Shown one piece after another: positions 53,927-62,881 of a DNA stretch of 64,000 bases. This DNA comes from Zunongwangia endophytica. Lineage in GTDB: Bacteria; Bacteroidota; Bacteroidia; Flavobacteriales; Flavobacteriaceae. A model generated the notes under the pieces. The model was not told where the DNA came from. It made no database searches and saw only the letters and a program-made list of their open reading frames with translations. Position numbers and translations under genes: made by a program. The stretch lies in NCBI RefSeq assembly GCF_030409505.1, contig NZ_JAUFPZ010000002.1, positions 2,735,501 through 2,799,500 on the forward strand, given 5' to 3'. The number at the start of each line of letters is the position of its first letter. Position 1 is the first letter of the stretch.

Positions 53927-54103
53927 AATTGTTGGTTTTAGAATTAAAGTTCCTAAAAAACTTTGAAAACTATCTTTAACAGCTTGTTAATTAAGATAAC
54001 TATACGTTTTGTGTTAAAGTAATACCAATTTTTATCACATTTAAAGTGTAACAATTTTGTAACTTTCAACACTAATTAAAAGCATAACTATAAACCATAC
54101 ACT

Positions 54104-55426
54104 ATGATTAACAAACTTAAGCTGGCCGCAGGTGCATTATTAGTAGGCGCTGTTGGCTTAGCCCAGGAAGTTGAGTATTCAGAATACGATCTCGACAACG
54201 GGCTACATGTCATTTTACACCAGGACAATTCGGCTCCTGTAGTAACCACATCGGTAATGTATCACGTAGGAGGTAAAGACCGCGAAGATGGCCGAACTGG
54301 TTTTGCCCATTTTTTCGAACATTTATTATTTGAAGGAACCGAGAATATTGAAAAAGGAAAATGGTTTGAAATCGTTAGTTCTCATGGCGGAAATAATAAC
54401 GCTAACACTTCAAACGACCGAACGTATTATTATGAGACCTTCCCTTCTAATAATCTAGAATTAGGACTATGGATGGAATCTGAGCGAATGATGCATCCAA
54501 TTATTAAGCAAGAAGGTGTAGATACTCAAAATGAAGTGGTAAAAGAAGAGCGTAGAATGCGCATGGATAATTCTCCTTACGGAAATATTCTAACTTCAGT
54601 ACAGGAAAATATGTTCGAAAAACATCCATATAAAGATCCTAATATTGGCTATATGGAAGATTTGGATGCTGCCACATTACAGGAATTCAAAGATTATTTC
54701 GATAAATATTATGTTCCCAACAATGCTGTTCTTGTTGTTGCCGGGGATATTGATATTGAAGAAACTAAGGGAATGATCAAAGATTACTTCGGCCCAATCG
54801 AGGCTGGCGAAGAAGTAACCAGAGATTACCCAAAAGAAGATCCTATTACTGAAGAAATTCATGGCGAATTTTATGATGCTAACATTCAGATCCCAATGGC
54901 AATTACTGGCTATAGAACGCCTGAATTTGGCAACAAAGACTCTTATGTTTTAAACATGATCTCTACCTATTTAAGTGACGGAAAAAGTTCGAAGCTTTAC
55001 AAAAAGTTAGTAGACGAGCAGAACATTGCTTTACAGGTTGGAGCTTTTAACCTTGAGCAGGAAGACTACGGAATCTATCTTGTATACTCTTTACCACAAG
55101 GCGAAACAAGTATTGACAAACTAAATGAAGAAATCGAAGAGGAAATCACAAAGCTTAGAAATGATCTAATTTCTGAGAGTGACTTCGAAAAACTTCAGAA
55201 TAAAGCTGAAAATGATTTTGTTAACTCGAACTCTAGTATTGCCGGCGTAGCCAATTCTTTAGCTCGTAATTATCTTCTTTACAAAGACACTAGTCTAATA
55301 AACGAAGAGATAGATATTTATCGTAACATCACCAGAGAGGACATTAAAGAAGTTGCTAATAAATATCTTAAGCCAAATCAACGAGTAATTATCGATTATC
55401 TGCCAGAAGCAAAAGAAGCAGAATAA
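54104..55426 (+). CDS. M16-family zinc metallopeptidase (catalytic partner)
   Basis: 440 residues with a signal peptide ending near GLAQE. The inverted zinc motif is HFFEHLLFEGTEN (H-x-x-E-H), and the distal Glu lies in NEVVKEERRMR. The two halves have the clamshell fold of M16. The next gene, 17 bases on, encodes the non-catalytic partner, so together they make a two-subunit exported peptidase like the mitochondrial processing peptidase layout. Likely acts in the periplasm on peptides or misfolded proteins. Confidence 0.93.
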   Translation: MINKLKLAAGALLVGAVGLAQEVEYSEYDLDNGLHVILHQDNSAPVVTTSVMYHVGGKDREDGRTGFAHFFEHLLFEGTENIEKGKWFEIVSSHGGNNNANTSNDRTYYYETFPSNNLELGLWMESERMMHPIIKQEGVDTQNEVVKEERRMRMDNSPYGNILTSVQENMFEKHPYKDPNIGYMEDLDAATLQEFKDYFDKYYVPNNAVLVVAGDIDIEETKGMIKDYFGPIEAGEEVTRDYPKEDPITEEIHGEFYDANIQIPMAITGYRTPEFGNKDSYVLNMISTYLSDGKSSKLYKKLVDEQNIALQVGAFNLEQEDYGIYLVYSLPQGETSIDKLNEEIEEEITKLRNDLISESDFEKLQNKAENDFVNSNSSIAGVANSLARNYLLYKDTSLINEEIDIYRNITREDIKEVANKYLKPNQRVIIDYLPEAKEAE

Positions 55427-55443
55427 CAATAAACTACAAAAAG

Positions 55444-57510
55444 ATGAAAAAAAATATAGTAGCAATAACAGTATTCCTTTTAGGAGCTGTAGGCCTCAAT
55501 GCTCAGGTAGATCGCAGTACCATGCCAGAACCCGGGCCGGCACCAAAAGTTAAAGTAGAAGAACCAGAAACATTTAAGCTAAACAACGGCTTAACTGTAA
55601 TGCTGGTAGAAAACCATAAATTACCAAGGGTAGCCATGTCGCTTAGATTCGATAACCCTCCGCATTCCGAAGGTCAAAAAGCAGGAGTAAGCGGCTTAAT
55701 GGGAGATTTATTAGGACAGGGAACTACCAATATGCCTAAGGATGAGTTTAATGAAAGAGTAGACTACCTAGGTGCCAGATTGAATATTTTCTCTGAAGGA
55801 GCTTCTGCGAATACACTTTCAAAATACTTCCCAGAAATTCTTGGCTTGATGGCAGATGGAGTAATTAACCCAAAATTTACAGAGGAAGAATTCGATAAAT
55901 CTATCGCTCGTAATAAAGATTACTTAAAGAGTAACGAGAAGGATGTTTCTTATAATGCAGGTAGAGTAAGATCTGCTTTAGCTTACGGTAAAGATCATCC
56001 TTACGGTGAATTTGAAACTCAGGAAACGATAGACAATATTAGTCTTACTGATGTTGAAAATTATTATAAAACCTGGTTCTCTCCGGCAAATGCTTACTTA
56101 GTTATAGTAGGTGATGTAGAAAAGAAAGAGGTAAAGAAACTTGTGAAGAAGCAATTTTCCAACTGGAAAAAGACTTCAGTACCTGAAATAAATATTCCTG
56201 AAGTTAAAAATGTAGATAAAACTGAAATTAACTTTGTAGACATGCCAAATGCGGTACAAAGCGAAATTGCTTTAGTAAATACCATTAACCTTCAGAAAAA
56301 ACAGGAAGATTATTTTCCAGTAATGGTAGCCAACAAAATCTTAGGTGGCGGAGGCGAAGCTCGTCTATTCTTAAACCTTAGAGAGGATAAAGGATTTACT
56401 TATGGCGCCTATTCTAGAACTGGTAATGATAAACACGTAGCAACTTTCGTAGCAAGTGCAAGTGTTCGTAACGAAGTAACCGATAGTTCGGTTGTAGCGT
56501 TTTTAGATGAAATCTATAGAATAAGAAATGAAAAGGTTTCTGAATCTGAATTGGCTAATGCTAAAGCGAAACTTACAGGTGATTTTGTGCTAAGTTTAGA
56601 GCAGCCTTCTACTATCGCAAGTTTTGCTATGGAAGTAGAAACTGAAGATTTAGATGAAGATTTCTATAAAGAGTATTTAGAAAACATCGACGATGTTACT
56701 TTAGAGGACGTTCAAAGAGTTGCTAAAAAATACTTCCTTGCCGATCAATCCAGAATTGTAATTGCAGGAAAAGGAAGCGAAGTAGCCCAAAATCTTGAGA
56801 AAATGCAGTATAAGGGAAAAACTTTCCCTGTTAAATATTACAGCAAATATGGTGAAGAAGTTGAAAAGCCAGACTACAATAAAGCTTTAGATCCTTCGGT
56901 TACTGTAGAGAAAGTATATGCAGATTATATTGAAGCTATTGGTGGCGAAGAAGCTGCAAAAGCTATAAATACAATCGCTTTTACCGCCACTACGTCTATA
57001 CAAGGGCAAGAATTAAGTTTAGAGCAACGTAAAAGCAGTGAAGGTAAATTCTCTCAAACTGTTAGCGTTTCTGGTAATGTGATGCAAAAACAGGTTTACA
57101 ATGGTGAAACTGGATACATGATGGTACAGGGACAGAAAATGGATATGAGCGAGGACCAAATTGGTGCTGTAGCGGTTGAAGCTAACACGTTCCCAGAACT
57201 TAACATAAGTGAAAATGCTGAAGTTACCGGTATCGAAGATGTTGAAGGTAGCGAGGCGTATGCAGTGAAGGTAAACGAAAGTACTACCAACTATTACGAT
57301 GTGGAAAGCGGACTTAAAGTAAAAACACTTACCACCGTTTCACAAATGGGACAAACAATGAGCATCCCAACAATTTATAGTGACTATCAAGAAGTAGAAG
57401 GTATAAAAATGCCTTTCACTATTTCTCAAAGCATGGGACCACAGTCTTTCGATCTTAAAGTTCAAGAGTACAAAATTAATGAGGGAGTACAAGATTCAGA
57501 TTTTGAATAA
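55444..57510 (+). CDS. M16-family non-catalytic partner with C-terminal lipoprotein-carrier-like domain
   Basis: 688 residues with a signal peptide ending near GLNAQ. Residues 40-470 are an M16 pair of halves, but where H-x-x-E-H should be it reads VSGLMGDLLGQGT, so no zinc site. The substrate-binding R-x-Y-like region (GFTYGAYSR) is kept. The last ~200 residues (from about VEKVYADYIEAIGGEEAAK) form an added beta-rich domain resembling LolA/outer-membrane lipoprotein carrier-like folds seen on Bacteroidota M16 proteins. Coupled with the gene at 54104. Confidence 0.9.
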   Translation: MKKNIVAITVFLLGAVGLNAQVDRSTMPEPGPAPKVKVEEPETFKLNNGLTVMLVENHKLPRVAMSLRFDNPPHSEGQKAGVSGLMGDLLGQGTTNMPKDEFNERVDYLGARLNIFSEGASANTLSKYFPEILGLMADGVINPKFTEEEFDKSIARNKDYLKSNEKDVSYNAGRVRSALAYGKDHPYGEFETQETIDNISLTDVENYYKTWFSPANAYLVIVGDVEKKEVKKLVKKQFSNWKKTSVPEINIPEVKNVDKTEINFVDMPNAVQSEIALVNTINLQKKQEDYFPVMVANKILGGGGEARLFLNLREDKGFTYGAYSRTGNDKHVATFVASASVRNEVTDSSVVAFLDEIYRIRNEKVSESELANAKAKLTGDFVLSLEQPSTIASFAMEVETEDLDEDFYKEYLENIDDVTLEDVQRVAKKYFLADQSRIVIAGKGSEVAQNLEKMQYKGKTFPVKYYSKYGEEVEKPDYNKALDPSVTVEKVYADYIEAIGGEEAAKAINTIAFTATTSIQGQELSLEQRKSSEGKFSQTVSVSGNVMQKQVYNGETGYMMVQGQKMDMSEDQIGAVAVEANTFPELNISENAEVTGIEDVEGSEAYAVKVNESTTNYYDVESGLKVKTLTTVSQMGQTMSIPTIYSDYQEVEGIKMPFTISQSMGPQSFDLKVQEYKINEGVQDSDFE

Positions 57511-57534
57511 TTTCCTTTTAAGTTAATGTTAGAT

Positions 57535-57560
57535 AAAAGCCGGCTTTTTAGTCGGCTTTT
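57535..57560. terminator. terminator between convergent M16 and EamA genes
   Basis: AAAAGCCG (57535-57542) with CGGCTTTT (57553-57560), followed by T-run. It lies at the convergent gene ends and can serve both. Confidence 0.82.
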
Positions 57561-57563
57561 TTA

Positions 57564-58469
57564 TTAGACGAGTTTCTTTTTTCTTTTTATTGAAATTGCC
57601 TTTGCACGATTCACGATCAAAACACCAATAATCACCAGCAAGGCGAAAAACAACTGGCCCAAACTAAAAACCTCACCATCTAAAACACCCCAACTCAAAG
57701 CAACAATTGGCATCGTATAAGTTACTGAACTGGTAAACACAGGATTTGTGAGTTGCACCAAGCGATTAAATAGAATCATCGCAACACCGGTTCCTAAAAT
57801 GCCCAAAATGGCAATAAAACTAACCGATTTCTGCAAATCAATATTCGATAAATTTTCACTAAAAAATCCTGACCAGATCAAAACAAGAAATGCCGGAATT
57901 AATAAGACCGCAAAACATCCTGAAGTTACCGCCACCGCAGAAACATCATTTAAATACTTCTTCAAAATATTCACATTTACCGCATAACAAACTGCTGCTA
58001 AAACCCCCAATATCGAGTATAGATAATTCTCGCTTCCGTTAAAACTGGCATTACTAAAAATCAACCCGGCAGTCCCTATTAATCCTACAAAAACTCCGAT
58101 AGCTTTATTGCTATTCATTTTATCCTGAAAAAATAATACTCCTAAAACAAGCGTCATAAGCGGAGTTACCGCATTTAAAATTGAAGCTATACCGCTACTA
58201 ATTTTAGTTTCAGCAAAAGCAAAGAGAAAGATTGGGAAAAATGATCCTACAAAGCCCGAAACAAAAATCCATTTCCATTGCGCCGCTTTGAGTTTAAGAA
58301 GCTTTCTAAATCCAACGATAATTAAAAACAAGGCTGCAAAAATTACTCTAAAAGCACCAACCTGAAGTGGAGATAAACCTACCAGTCCTTTTTTAATAAG
58401 AATAAAAGAACTGCCCCAAATTAAGGAGAGAACAAAAAGATAAATCCATTTGATTTTTCCGGCCGCCAT
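57564..58469 (-). CDS. EamA-family (drug/metabolite) transporter
   Basis: 301 residues from the ATG at 58469; the frame is open to 58496. Ten membrane segments in two EamA repeats. The first begins WIYLFVLSLIWGSSFILIKKGL, and the second has YLYSILGVLAAVCYAVNVNIL. Substrate unknown; the family exports amino acids and other small molecules. Confidence 0.9.
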   Translation of the reverse strand: MAAGKIKWIYLFVLSLIWGSSFILIKKGLVGLSPLQVGAFRVIFAALFLIIVGFRKLLKLKAAQWKWIFVSGFVGSFFPIFLFAFAETKISSGIASILNAVTPLMTLVLGVLFFQDKMNSNKAIGVFVGLIGTAGLIFSNASFNGSENYLYSILGVLAAVCYAVNVNILKKYLNDVSAVAVTSGCFAVLLIPAFLVLIWSGFFSENLSNIDLQKSVSFIAILGILGTGVAMILFNRLVQLTNPVFTSSVTYTMPIVALSWGVLDGEVFSLGQLFFALLVIIGVLIVNRAKAISIKRKKKLV

Positions 58470-58533
58470 AGCATTGAAATTTTCCGCAAAAATCAAGATT
58501 CTTAACTAAAATCAAACCTTAAAAGCTAAAAAA

Positions 58534-59100
58534 TTATCGCCACTGAAGTGATTCCATTAAATAACGCATATCCTGCATAATATAGCTAGCAGCAGGATAA
58601 ATAGAATCATAATTAGGCTGTGTATTGAAGTAAACCGAACCCGTTAGAAAATGGCTCGTACTATCGGTTATATAAAATTGCGCTTGCGAGGCCGCATCAC
58701 CCTGTAGTTCATAAAACATACCGTAAGATTTATGAAGATCGTTCGTATAAATGTCGCCTTCGATAGCCTCAGCTTTTATAGTATGTTCTAAAGGCAATTT
58801 TTGGGCATCCCTTAATAAAGAATCTAGATTATTATTTACCGATTGATAAGTGATAAATATAGAGCCATTTAAAGAAGGATAATCCAGATTGATCCAACAT
58901 GGGCGCCTGTTTTTGGAAGGTGCTACTTCAGCTATTTGATTAATTTCGAAGATATAAGGACAATTAAGGTTAATTGGTCGATATTCTGGATTAGGGTAAT
59001 CTAAAGCTAACATTGCTTTTGGTTTCGGCTGAACTTCATTTCCGCAGGAAACCATAAAACAGAATACTATAAATGTGACCAAATAACTTAAATACCTCAT
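58534..59100 (-). CDS. gldD: gliding motility lipoprotein GldD
   Basis: 188 residues. Lipobox in CFMVSCGN. The conserved body has LDYPNPEYRPI, CPYIFEINQIAEV, WINLDYPSLNGSIFITYQSV, then GDIYTNDLHKSYGMFYELQGDAASQAQF (quoted in part here), with ending RYLMESLQW. It matches GldD, required for gliding and type IX secretion in Flavobacterium johnsoniae. Its ATG overlaps the gldE stop by 4 bases, the known gldE-gldD order. Confidence 0.93.
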   Translation of the reverse strand: MRYLSYLVTFIVFCFMVSCGNEVQPKPKAMLALDYPNPEYRPINLNCPYIFEINQIAEVAPSKNRRPCWINLDYPSLNGSIFITYQSVNNNLDSLLRDAQKLPLEHTIKAEAIEGDIYTNDLHKSYGMFYELQGDAASQAQFYITDSTSHFLTGSVYFNTQPNYDSIYPAASYIMQDMRYLMESLQWR

Positions 59101-60425
59101 ACAGGCAAAATCGTCAGTTTAATTTGTTTGATACGTCTATCGTCGACGGCTTCAACTTTAAAATTATAATTACCAAAGTTGATAATTTCGTTTTTATGAG
59201 GAAAATCTCCAGAAATTTCAAGTAAAAATCCTGCGAGTGTTTCAGATTCCCCTTTATTGTCTTCAAATAAAGAAGGTTCCTCCAGCTTAATTACTTTATA
59301 GAAATCTTTTAACGGCGTACGTCCTTCAAAAACATAATTAAATTCGTCTAATTTCGAATAAATTAGGTCTTCATCATCAAATTCATCACTAATATCTCCA
59401 ACAATCTCTTCAATTATATCTTCAAGACTAATTAATCCACTTGTACCACCATATTCATCCACTACAATTGCAAGGTGATTTTTCTTTTCCTTAAATTCAT
59501 TTAAAAGATCGTCTAATTTTTTATTCTCCGGAATAAAATAAGGCTCTCTTAAAAGAGACGTCCATTCGAAATCTTTCGTGTTTAGATAGGGTAATAAGTC
59601 TTTACTATATAAAATACCGGTCACATTATCGATATTCTCTTTATAAACCGGAATTCTGGAATATCCATTTTCGATAAGTGCAGGGATAATTTCAGCATAT
59701 GTATCTTCATCGCTCAACGCAAAAATGTCCATTCTTGGGCGCATCACTTGTTTGGTATCGGTATTCCCAAAAGACACAATTCCTTTTAAAATTTTCTGCT
59801 CTTCTTTAGTAGTATCTTCCTCGCTGGTTAATTCTAAAGCCTGCGAAAGATGATCGATACTAATAAAAGGGCGTTGTTTCCCTAATTTCTCATGCAAAAA
59901 CAAAGTCACAGCCCGCATTGGAGTACTTAAAGGAGAAAACAATGAATCCAAAATATTAACCGGCTGCGCCATAAAGTTTGAAAACTGCACATTATTACGA
60001 CTCGCATAAACCTTTGGCAAAATTTCACCGAAAAGCAAGATCAAGAAAGTAACAATACCAATTTCAAAAATCAGTTTAAAATTTAAGCCGAAAACAACAA
60101 AATCGAGTCCGCCGAATAACTGATCTGAAACAGAATCAAACAATAAAACAATGGCGATATTAATAAAGTTGTTCGCTACCAGTATTGTTGCCAATAGCTT
60201 CTTTGGCTTTTCCAGCAGTTTGATTACGATTTCCTGAGATTTCGTTCTCTTGTTCCCATCCTCGGTCATGAAATCGGCCGGAGTTAACGAAAAGAAAGCA
60301 ACCTCTGCACCAGAGATCATGGCAGAGCATAATAAGAGTAGTAATAAAAACACAAAGCTTATTACCTGGGTATAATCAAACGCGGCCCATAAAATTATAC
60401 TGGGGGGTTCTGGATCCAAATGCAA
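59097..60425 (-). CDS. gldE: gliding motility protein GldE (CBS-domain, CorC/HlyC-like)
   Basis: 442 residues from a TTG at 60425; a second TTG at 60419 is open and gives L-D-P-E-P as start. Membrane DUF21 region with about four segments (residues 12-160), two CBS domains (about 215-335: QVMRPRMDIFAL, NVTGILYSKDLL, VDEYGGTSGLISLEDI) and a C-terminal CorC-HlyC domain (FEGRTPLKDF, ETLAGFLLEISGDFP). It acts with GldD; paralogues are linked to ion efflux. Order ssb-gldE-gldD is conserved in flavobacteria. Confidence 0.92.
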   Translation of the reverse strand: MHLDPEPPSIILWAAFDYTQVISFVFLLLLLLCSAMISGAEVAFFSLTPADFMTEDGNKRTKSQEIVIKLLEKPKKLLATILVANNFINIAIVLLFDSVSDQLFGGLDFVVFGLNFKLIFEIGIVTFLILLFGEILPKVYASRNNVQFSNFMAQPVNILDSLFSPLSTPMRAVTLFLHEKLGKQRPFISIDHLSQALELTSEEDTTKEEQKILKGIVSFGNTDTKQVMRPRMDIFALSDEDTYAEIIPALIENGYSRIPVYKENIDNVTGILYSKDLLPYLNTKDFEWTSLLREPYFIPENKKLDDLLNEFKEKKNHLAIVVDEYGGTSGLISLEDIIEEIVGDISDEFDDEDLIYSKLDEFNYVFEGRTPLKDFYKVIKLEEPSLFEDNKGESETLAGFLLEISGDFPHKNEIINFGNYNFKVEAVDDRRIKQIKLTILPV

Positions 60426-60440
60426 TAAATTTAGTTAGAC

Positions 60441-60953
60441 TTAAAATGGTAAATCATCTTCTTCCTCATCATTACCATTAAATGGTTGACTGGCAAAATT
60501 AGTATTATCTCCCGAATTACCAGAATTACTATTACTGTTTGCCATATTATTTGGCTTTGATGCCTGGTTATTCGAATTATTTTGTGGCGAAGGATTACCA
60601 CCACCATTGCTCTCGCCTTTAGGTGTTAAGAAAGTGAACTCGGTACATTGCACTTCAGTAGAATAACGCTCCATTCCCTTATCGTCGGTCCACTTACGCG
60701 TTTTAATTCTTCCTTCTATATATACCTTATCTCCTTTTTTCAGGTATTTCTCACAAACCTCAGCAGCTTTATTACGTACAACGACATTGTGCCACTCGGT
60801 ATTGTTCACTCGCTCACCACTTGTTCTATTAGTATAAACTTCGTTGGTTGCTAGCGGAAAACGGCCAATTGAGCCACCGCCCTCAAAATAATGCATCTTT
60901 ACATCATCCCCGGTATGTCCTATAAGCATTACTTTGTTTAGCGTTCCTGTCAT
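60441..60953 (-). CDS. ssb: single-stranded DNA-binding protein
   Basis: 170 residues. The OB-fold covers about 1-110 (MLIGHTGDDVKMHYFEGG, TEWHNVVVRNKAAEVCEKYL, YIEGRIKTRKWTDDKG). A Ser/Asn/Gly-rich linker leads to the tip EEEDDLPF, which recruits partner proteins. This is the housekeeping SSB. It sits between mutY and gldE, the conserved flavobacterial order; gldE follows after 15 bases. Confidence 0.97.
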   Translation of the reverse strand: MTGTLNKVMLIGHTGDDVKMHYFEGGGSIGRFPLATNEVYTNRTSGERVNNTEWHNVVVRNKAAEVCEKYLKKGDKVYIEGRIKTRKWTDDKGMERYSTEVQCTEFTFLTPKGESNGGGNPSPQNNSNNQASKPNNMANSNSNSGNSGDNTNFASQPFNGNDEEEDDLPF

Positions 60954-61052
60954 AAAATAGTGTCTTTGATTTATTTAAAACTTCTCTTTCTAATTTAAAG
61001 AAAAAATCAATCCGATTACAACGGAATGATGTTAAATTGAAAAACAGCAAAA

Positions 61053-62105
61053 TTACAAGTTTTCTATGTCAATTTCATTAAGAAAATTCTGAATTAACAC
61101 CGGCACGGGATATTCTTTTACTTTTTCTACGGAAACACCTATTCTCGGAAGATTTTCGGCTTCAACCAACCAAAACCTGGCATGAATATGTTGATGTGAT
61201 AATTTATGAATAACAGGACGATCATTATAAAGACTAATTGAAGCATTAATATCCAAAACTAATTCCTGAAATTCTTTATTTTCTTCAATTAAGCCAGATT
61301 CCTGAATATCTGAAGTTGTTTCAATTAAAGGAAATTCATATAATCCATTCCAAATCCCCTTACCTTTTCTTTGCTGAAGTAAAGTTTTATTTTCTTCCGA
61401 AGAAAAAACTAAATAATTAAAATATCGATTCTTAATTTTACCTTTTTTGATTTTGACCGGTAAATCGCCAATCTTATTTTCTTTCAACGCCAAGCAACTC
61501 GTGTTAAAAGGACAGGAATCACAAAGCGGATTTTTAGGTTTACACTGCAACGCACCAAACTCCATCAAAGCCTGATTAAACGCTGAAGGATCCTCTTTAT
61601 CTAAAAGTTCCATCGCTAAAGCTTTAAACTCTTTTACACCTTCTGTACTATTAATAGGAGTAGCAATATCAAAATATCTGGAAAGAACACGATATACATT
61701 CCCATCGACCACAGCAACCGGCTCATTATAACTAATAGATGCAATTGCACTTGCAGTATAATCCCCTACTCCTTTTAATTTAAGTAATCCTTTATAATCC
61801 TTCGGAAAAATACCATCAAGCTGGTAAGCGACATATTTTGCAGTTTCATGTAGATTTCTGGCTCTAGAATAATATCCTAATCCCTGCCACAGTTTCATTA
61901 CGTTGTCTTGAGATGCGTCTGCAAGATCAAAAACGCTTGGAAACTCCTCCACAAATTTTAAATAATAAGGTAATCCCTGCTCGATTCTAGTTTGCTGAAG
62001 CATAATTTCGCTAAGCCAAATGTTGTAAGGATCACTGGTTTTTCGCCAAGGCAAATCACGCTTAGATTTTAAGTACCAGTTAATCAAAGTTTTAGAAAAA
62101 TCCAT
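61053..62105 (-). CDS. mutY: A/G-specific adenine glycosylase MutY
   Basis: 350 residues. Catalytic Glu in MLQQTRIEQGLPYY, HhH-GPD motif LKGVGDYTASAIASI with catalytic Asp in VDGNVYRVLSRY, and the 4Fe-4S ligands C-x6-C-x2-C-x5-C from CKPKNPLCDSCPFNTSC. The C-terminal Nudix-like domain (GIWNGLYEFPLIE) recognises 8-oxoG. It removes adenine mispaired with 8-oxoguanine. First in the run mutY-ssb-gldE-gldD. Confidence 0.97.
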   Translation of the reverse strand: MDFSKTLINWYLKSKRDLPWRKTSDPYNIWLSEIMLQQTRIEQGLPYYLKFVEEFPSVFDLADASQDNVMKLWQGLGYYSRARNLHETAKYVAYQLDGIFPKDYKGLLKLKGVGDYTASAIASISYNEPVAVVDGNVYRVLSRYFDIATPINSTEGVKEFKALAMELLDKEDPSAFNQALMEFGALQCKPKNPLCDSCPFNTSCLALKENKIGDLPVKIKKGKIKNRYFNYLVFSSEENKTLLQQRKGKGIWNGLYEFPLIETTSDIQESGLIEENKEFQELVLDINASISLYNDRPVIHKLSHQHIHARFWLVEAENLPRIGVSVEKVKEYPVPVLIQNFLNEIDIENL

Positions 62106-62165
62106 AATTTAAAATCTCTTATCGCAATATAAATTGTTTATTCCGTTATTATTTAATGATTTAGG

Positions 62166-62198
62166 TTTGAAATATTGAATATATAATTCTTATATTTG
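62166..62198 (+). promoter_or_regulatory. promoter of the HU gene
   Basis: TTTG (62166-62169) and TATATTTG (62191-62198), spacing 21, near the Bacteroidota consensus. The ATG is 50 bases on. Confidence 0.65.
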
Positions 62199-62248
62199 CC
62201 CCCTTGAAAATTAAGAACCCCAATTTATAAATATTAAATAGCACGAAA

Positions 62249-62539
62249 ATGACGAAAGCAGATATCGTAGCAAATATTTCGGAGAAATTAGGAATGGAAA
62301 AAGGTGATGTACAAGCTACAATCGAAACCTTTATGGAAGAGGTAAAATCTTCTTTAGAAAGTGGAGACAATGTTTATTTAAGAGGTTTTGGAAGCTTTGT
62401 TGTAAAAACTAGAGCAGAAAAAACTGGAAGAAACATTTCTAAAAACACTACTATTAAAATACCTGCTCACAACATTCCGGCATTTAAACCAGCGAAGATT
62501 TTCGTAGAGGGTGTTAAGAGTAATGTAGATGTAAAATAA
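62249..62539 (+). CDS. HU/IHF-family DNA-binding protein
   Basis: 96 residues. The HU signature is GSFVVKTRAEKTGRNISKNTTI in the beta arm (given as G-S-F-V then R-A-x-K-T-G-R-N), and the N-terminal helices KADIVANISEKLGMEKGDV. Pro is placed at the arm tip as in DNA-bending members. It packs and bends DNA. A strong promoter lies upstream. Confidence 0.96.
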   Translation: MTKADIVANISEKLGMEKGDVQATIETFMEEVKSSLESGDNVYLRGFGSFVVKTRAEKTGRNISKNTTIKIPAHNIPAFKPAKIFVEGVKSNVDVK

Positions 62540-62599
62540 GCTATCCAGAAGTAAGAAGCTGGAATAATGAAATAAATTTATTAATTAAAACGTAACACT

Positions 62600-62689
62600 A
62601 TGCCAAGTGGTAAAAAAAGAAAAAGACATAAGGTAGCTACGCACAAGCGTAAAAAAAGAAGAAGAGCTAACCGTCACAAGAAAAAGTAG
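62600..62689 (+). CDS. 29-residue very basic protein, Cox24/AURKAIP1 (mS38)-like
   Basis: A 29-codon gene, MPSGKKRKRHKVATHKRKKR followed by RRANRHKKK. About two thirds of residues are Lys, Arg or His. It matches from memory the tiny Bacteroidota proteins labelled AURKAIP1/COX24-domain, related to the C-terminus of mitochondrial ribosomal protein mS38. It likely binds rRNA or the ribosome. It lies between HU and the RNase E/G gene, and its stop is inside the stem of a terminator. Confidence 0.8.
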   Translation: MPSGKKRKRHKVATHKRKKRRRANRHKKK

Positions 62690-62709
62690 TTTTCATACTA
62701 CTTTTTTTA
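62683..62709 (+). terminator. terminator overlapping the stop of the 29-residue gene
   Basis: AAAGTAGT with ACTACTTT and a T-run. The left arm contains the TAG stop codon. Confidence 0.75.
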
Positions 62710-62881
62710 TTTAAAAGATTTTGCTTTAACAGCAATGTTCTTTGACATCGAGATTTTGAATAAAAGCATGGTATCAAGTCACTATGCCTGTATATTTATA
62801 AATCTCTTCAGGCTTCAAACACCTGTGATAAAATAATGTTTAATCCATCCCGAGAATTTTCGGGGTTAAAAATCTAATAGA

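Noticed and set aside
57748-57987. Plus-strand frame in the EamA transporter gene
   Set aside because: Antisense to a ten-helix membrane protein gene, with no features of its own.
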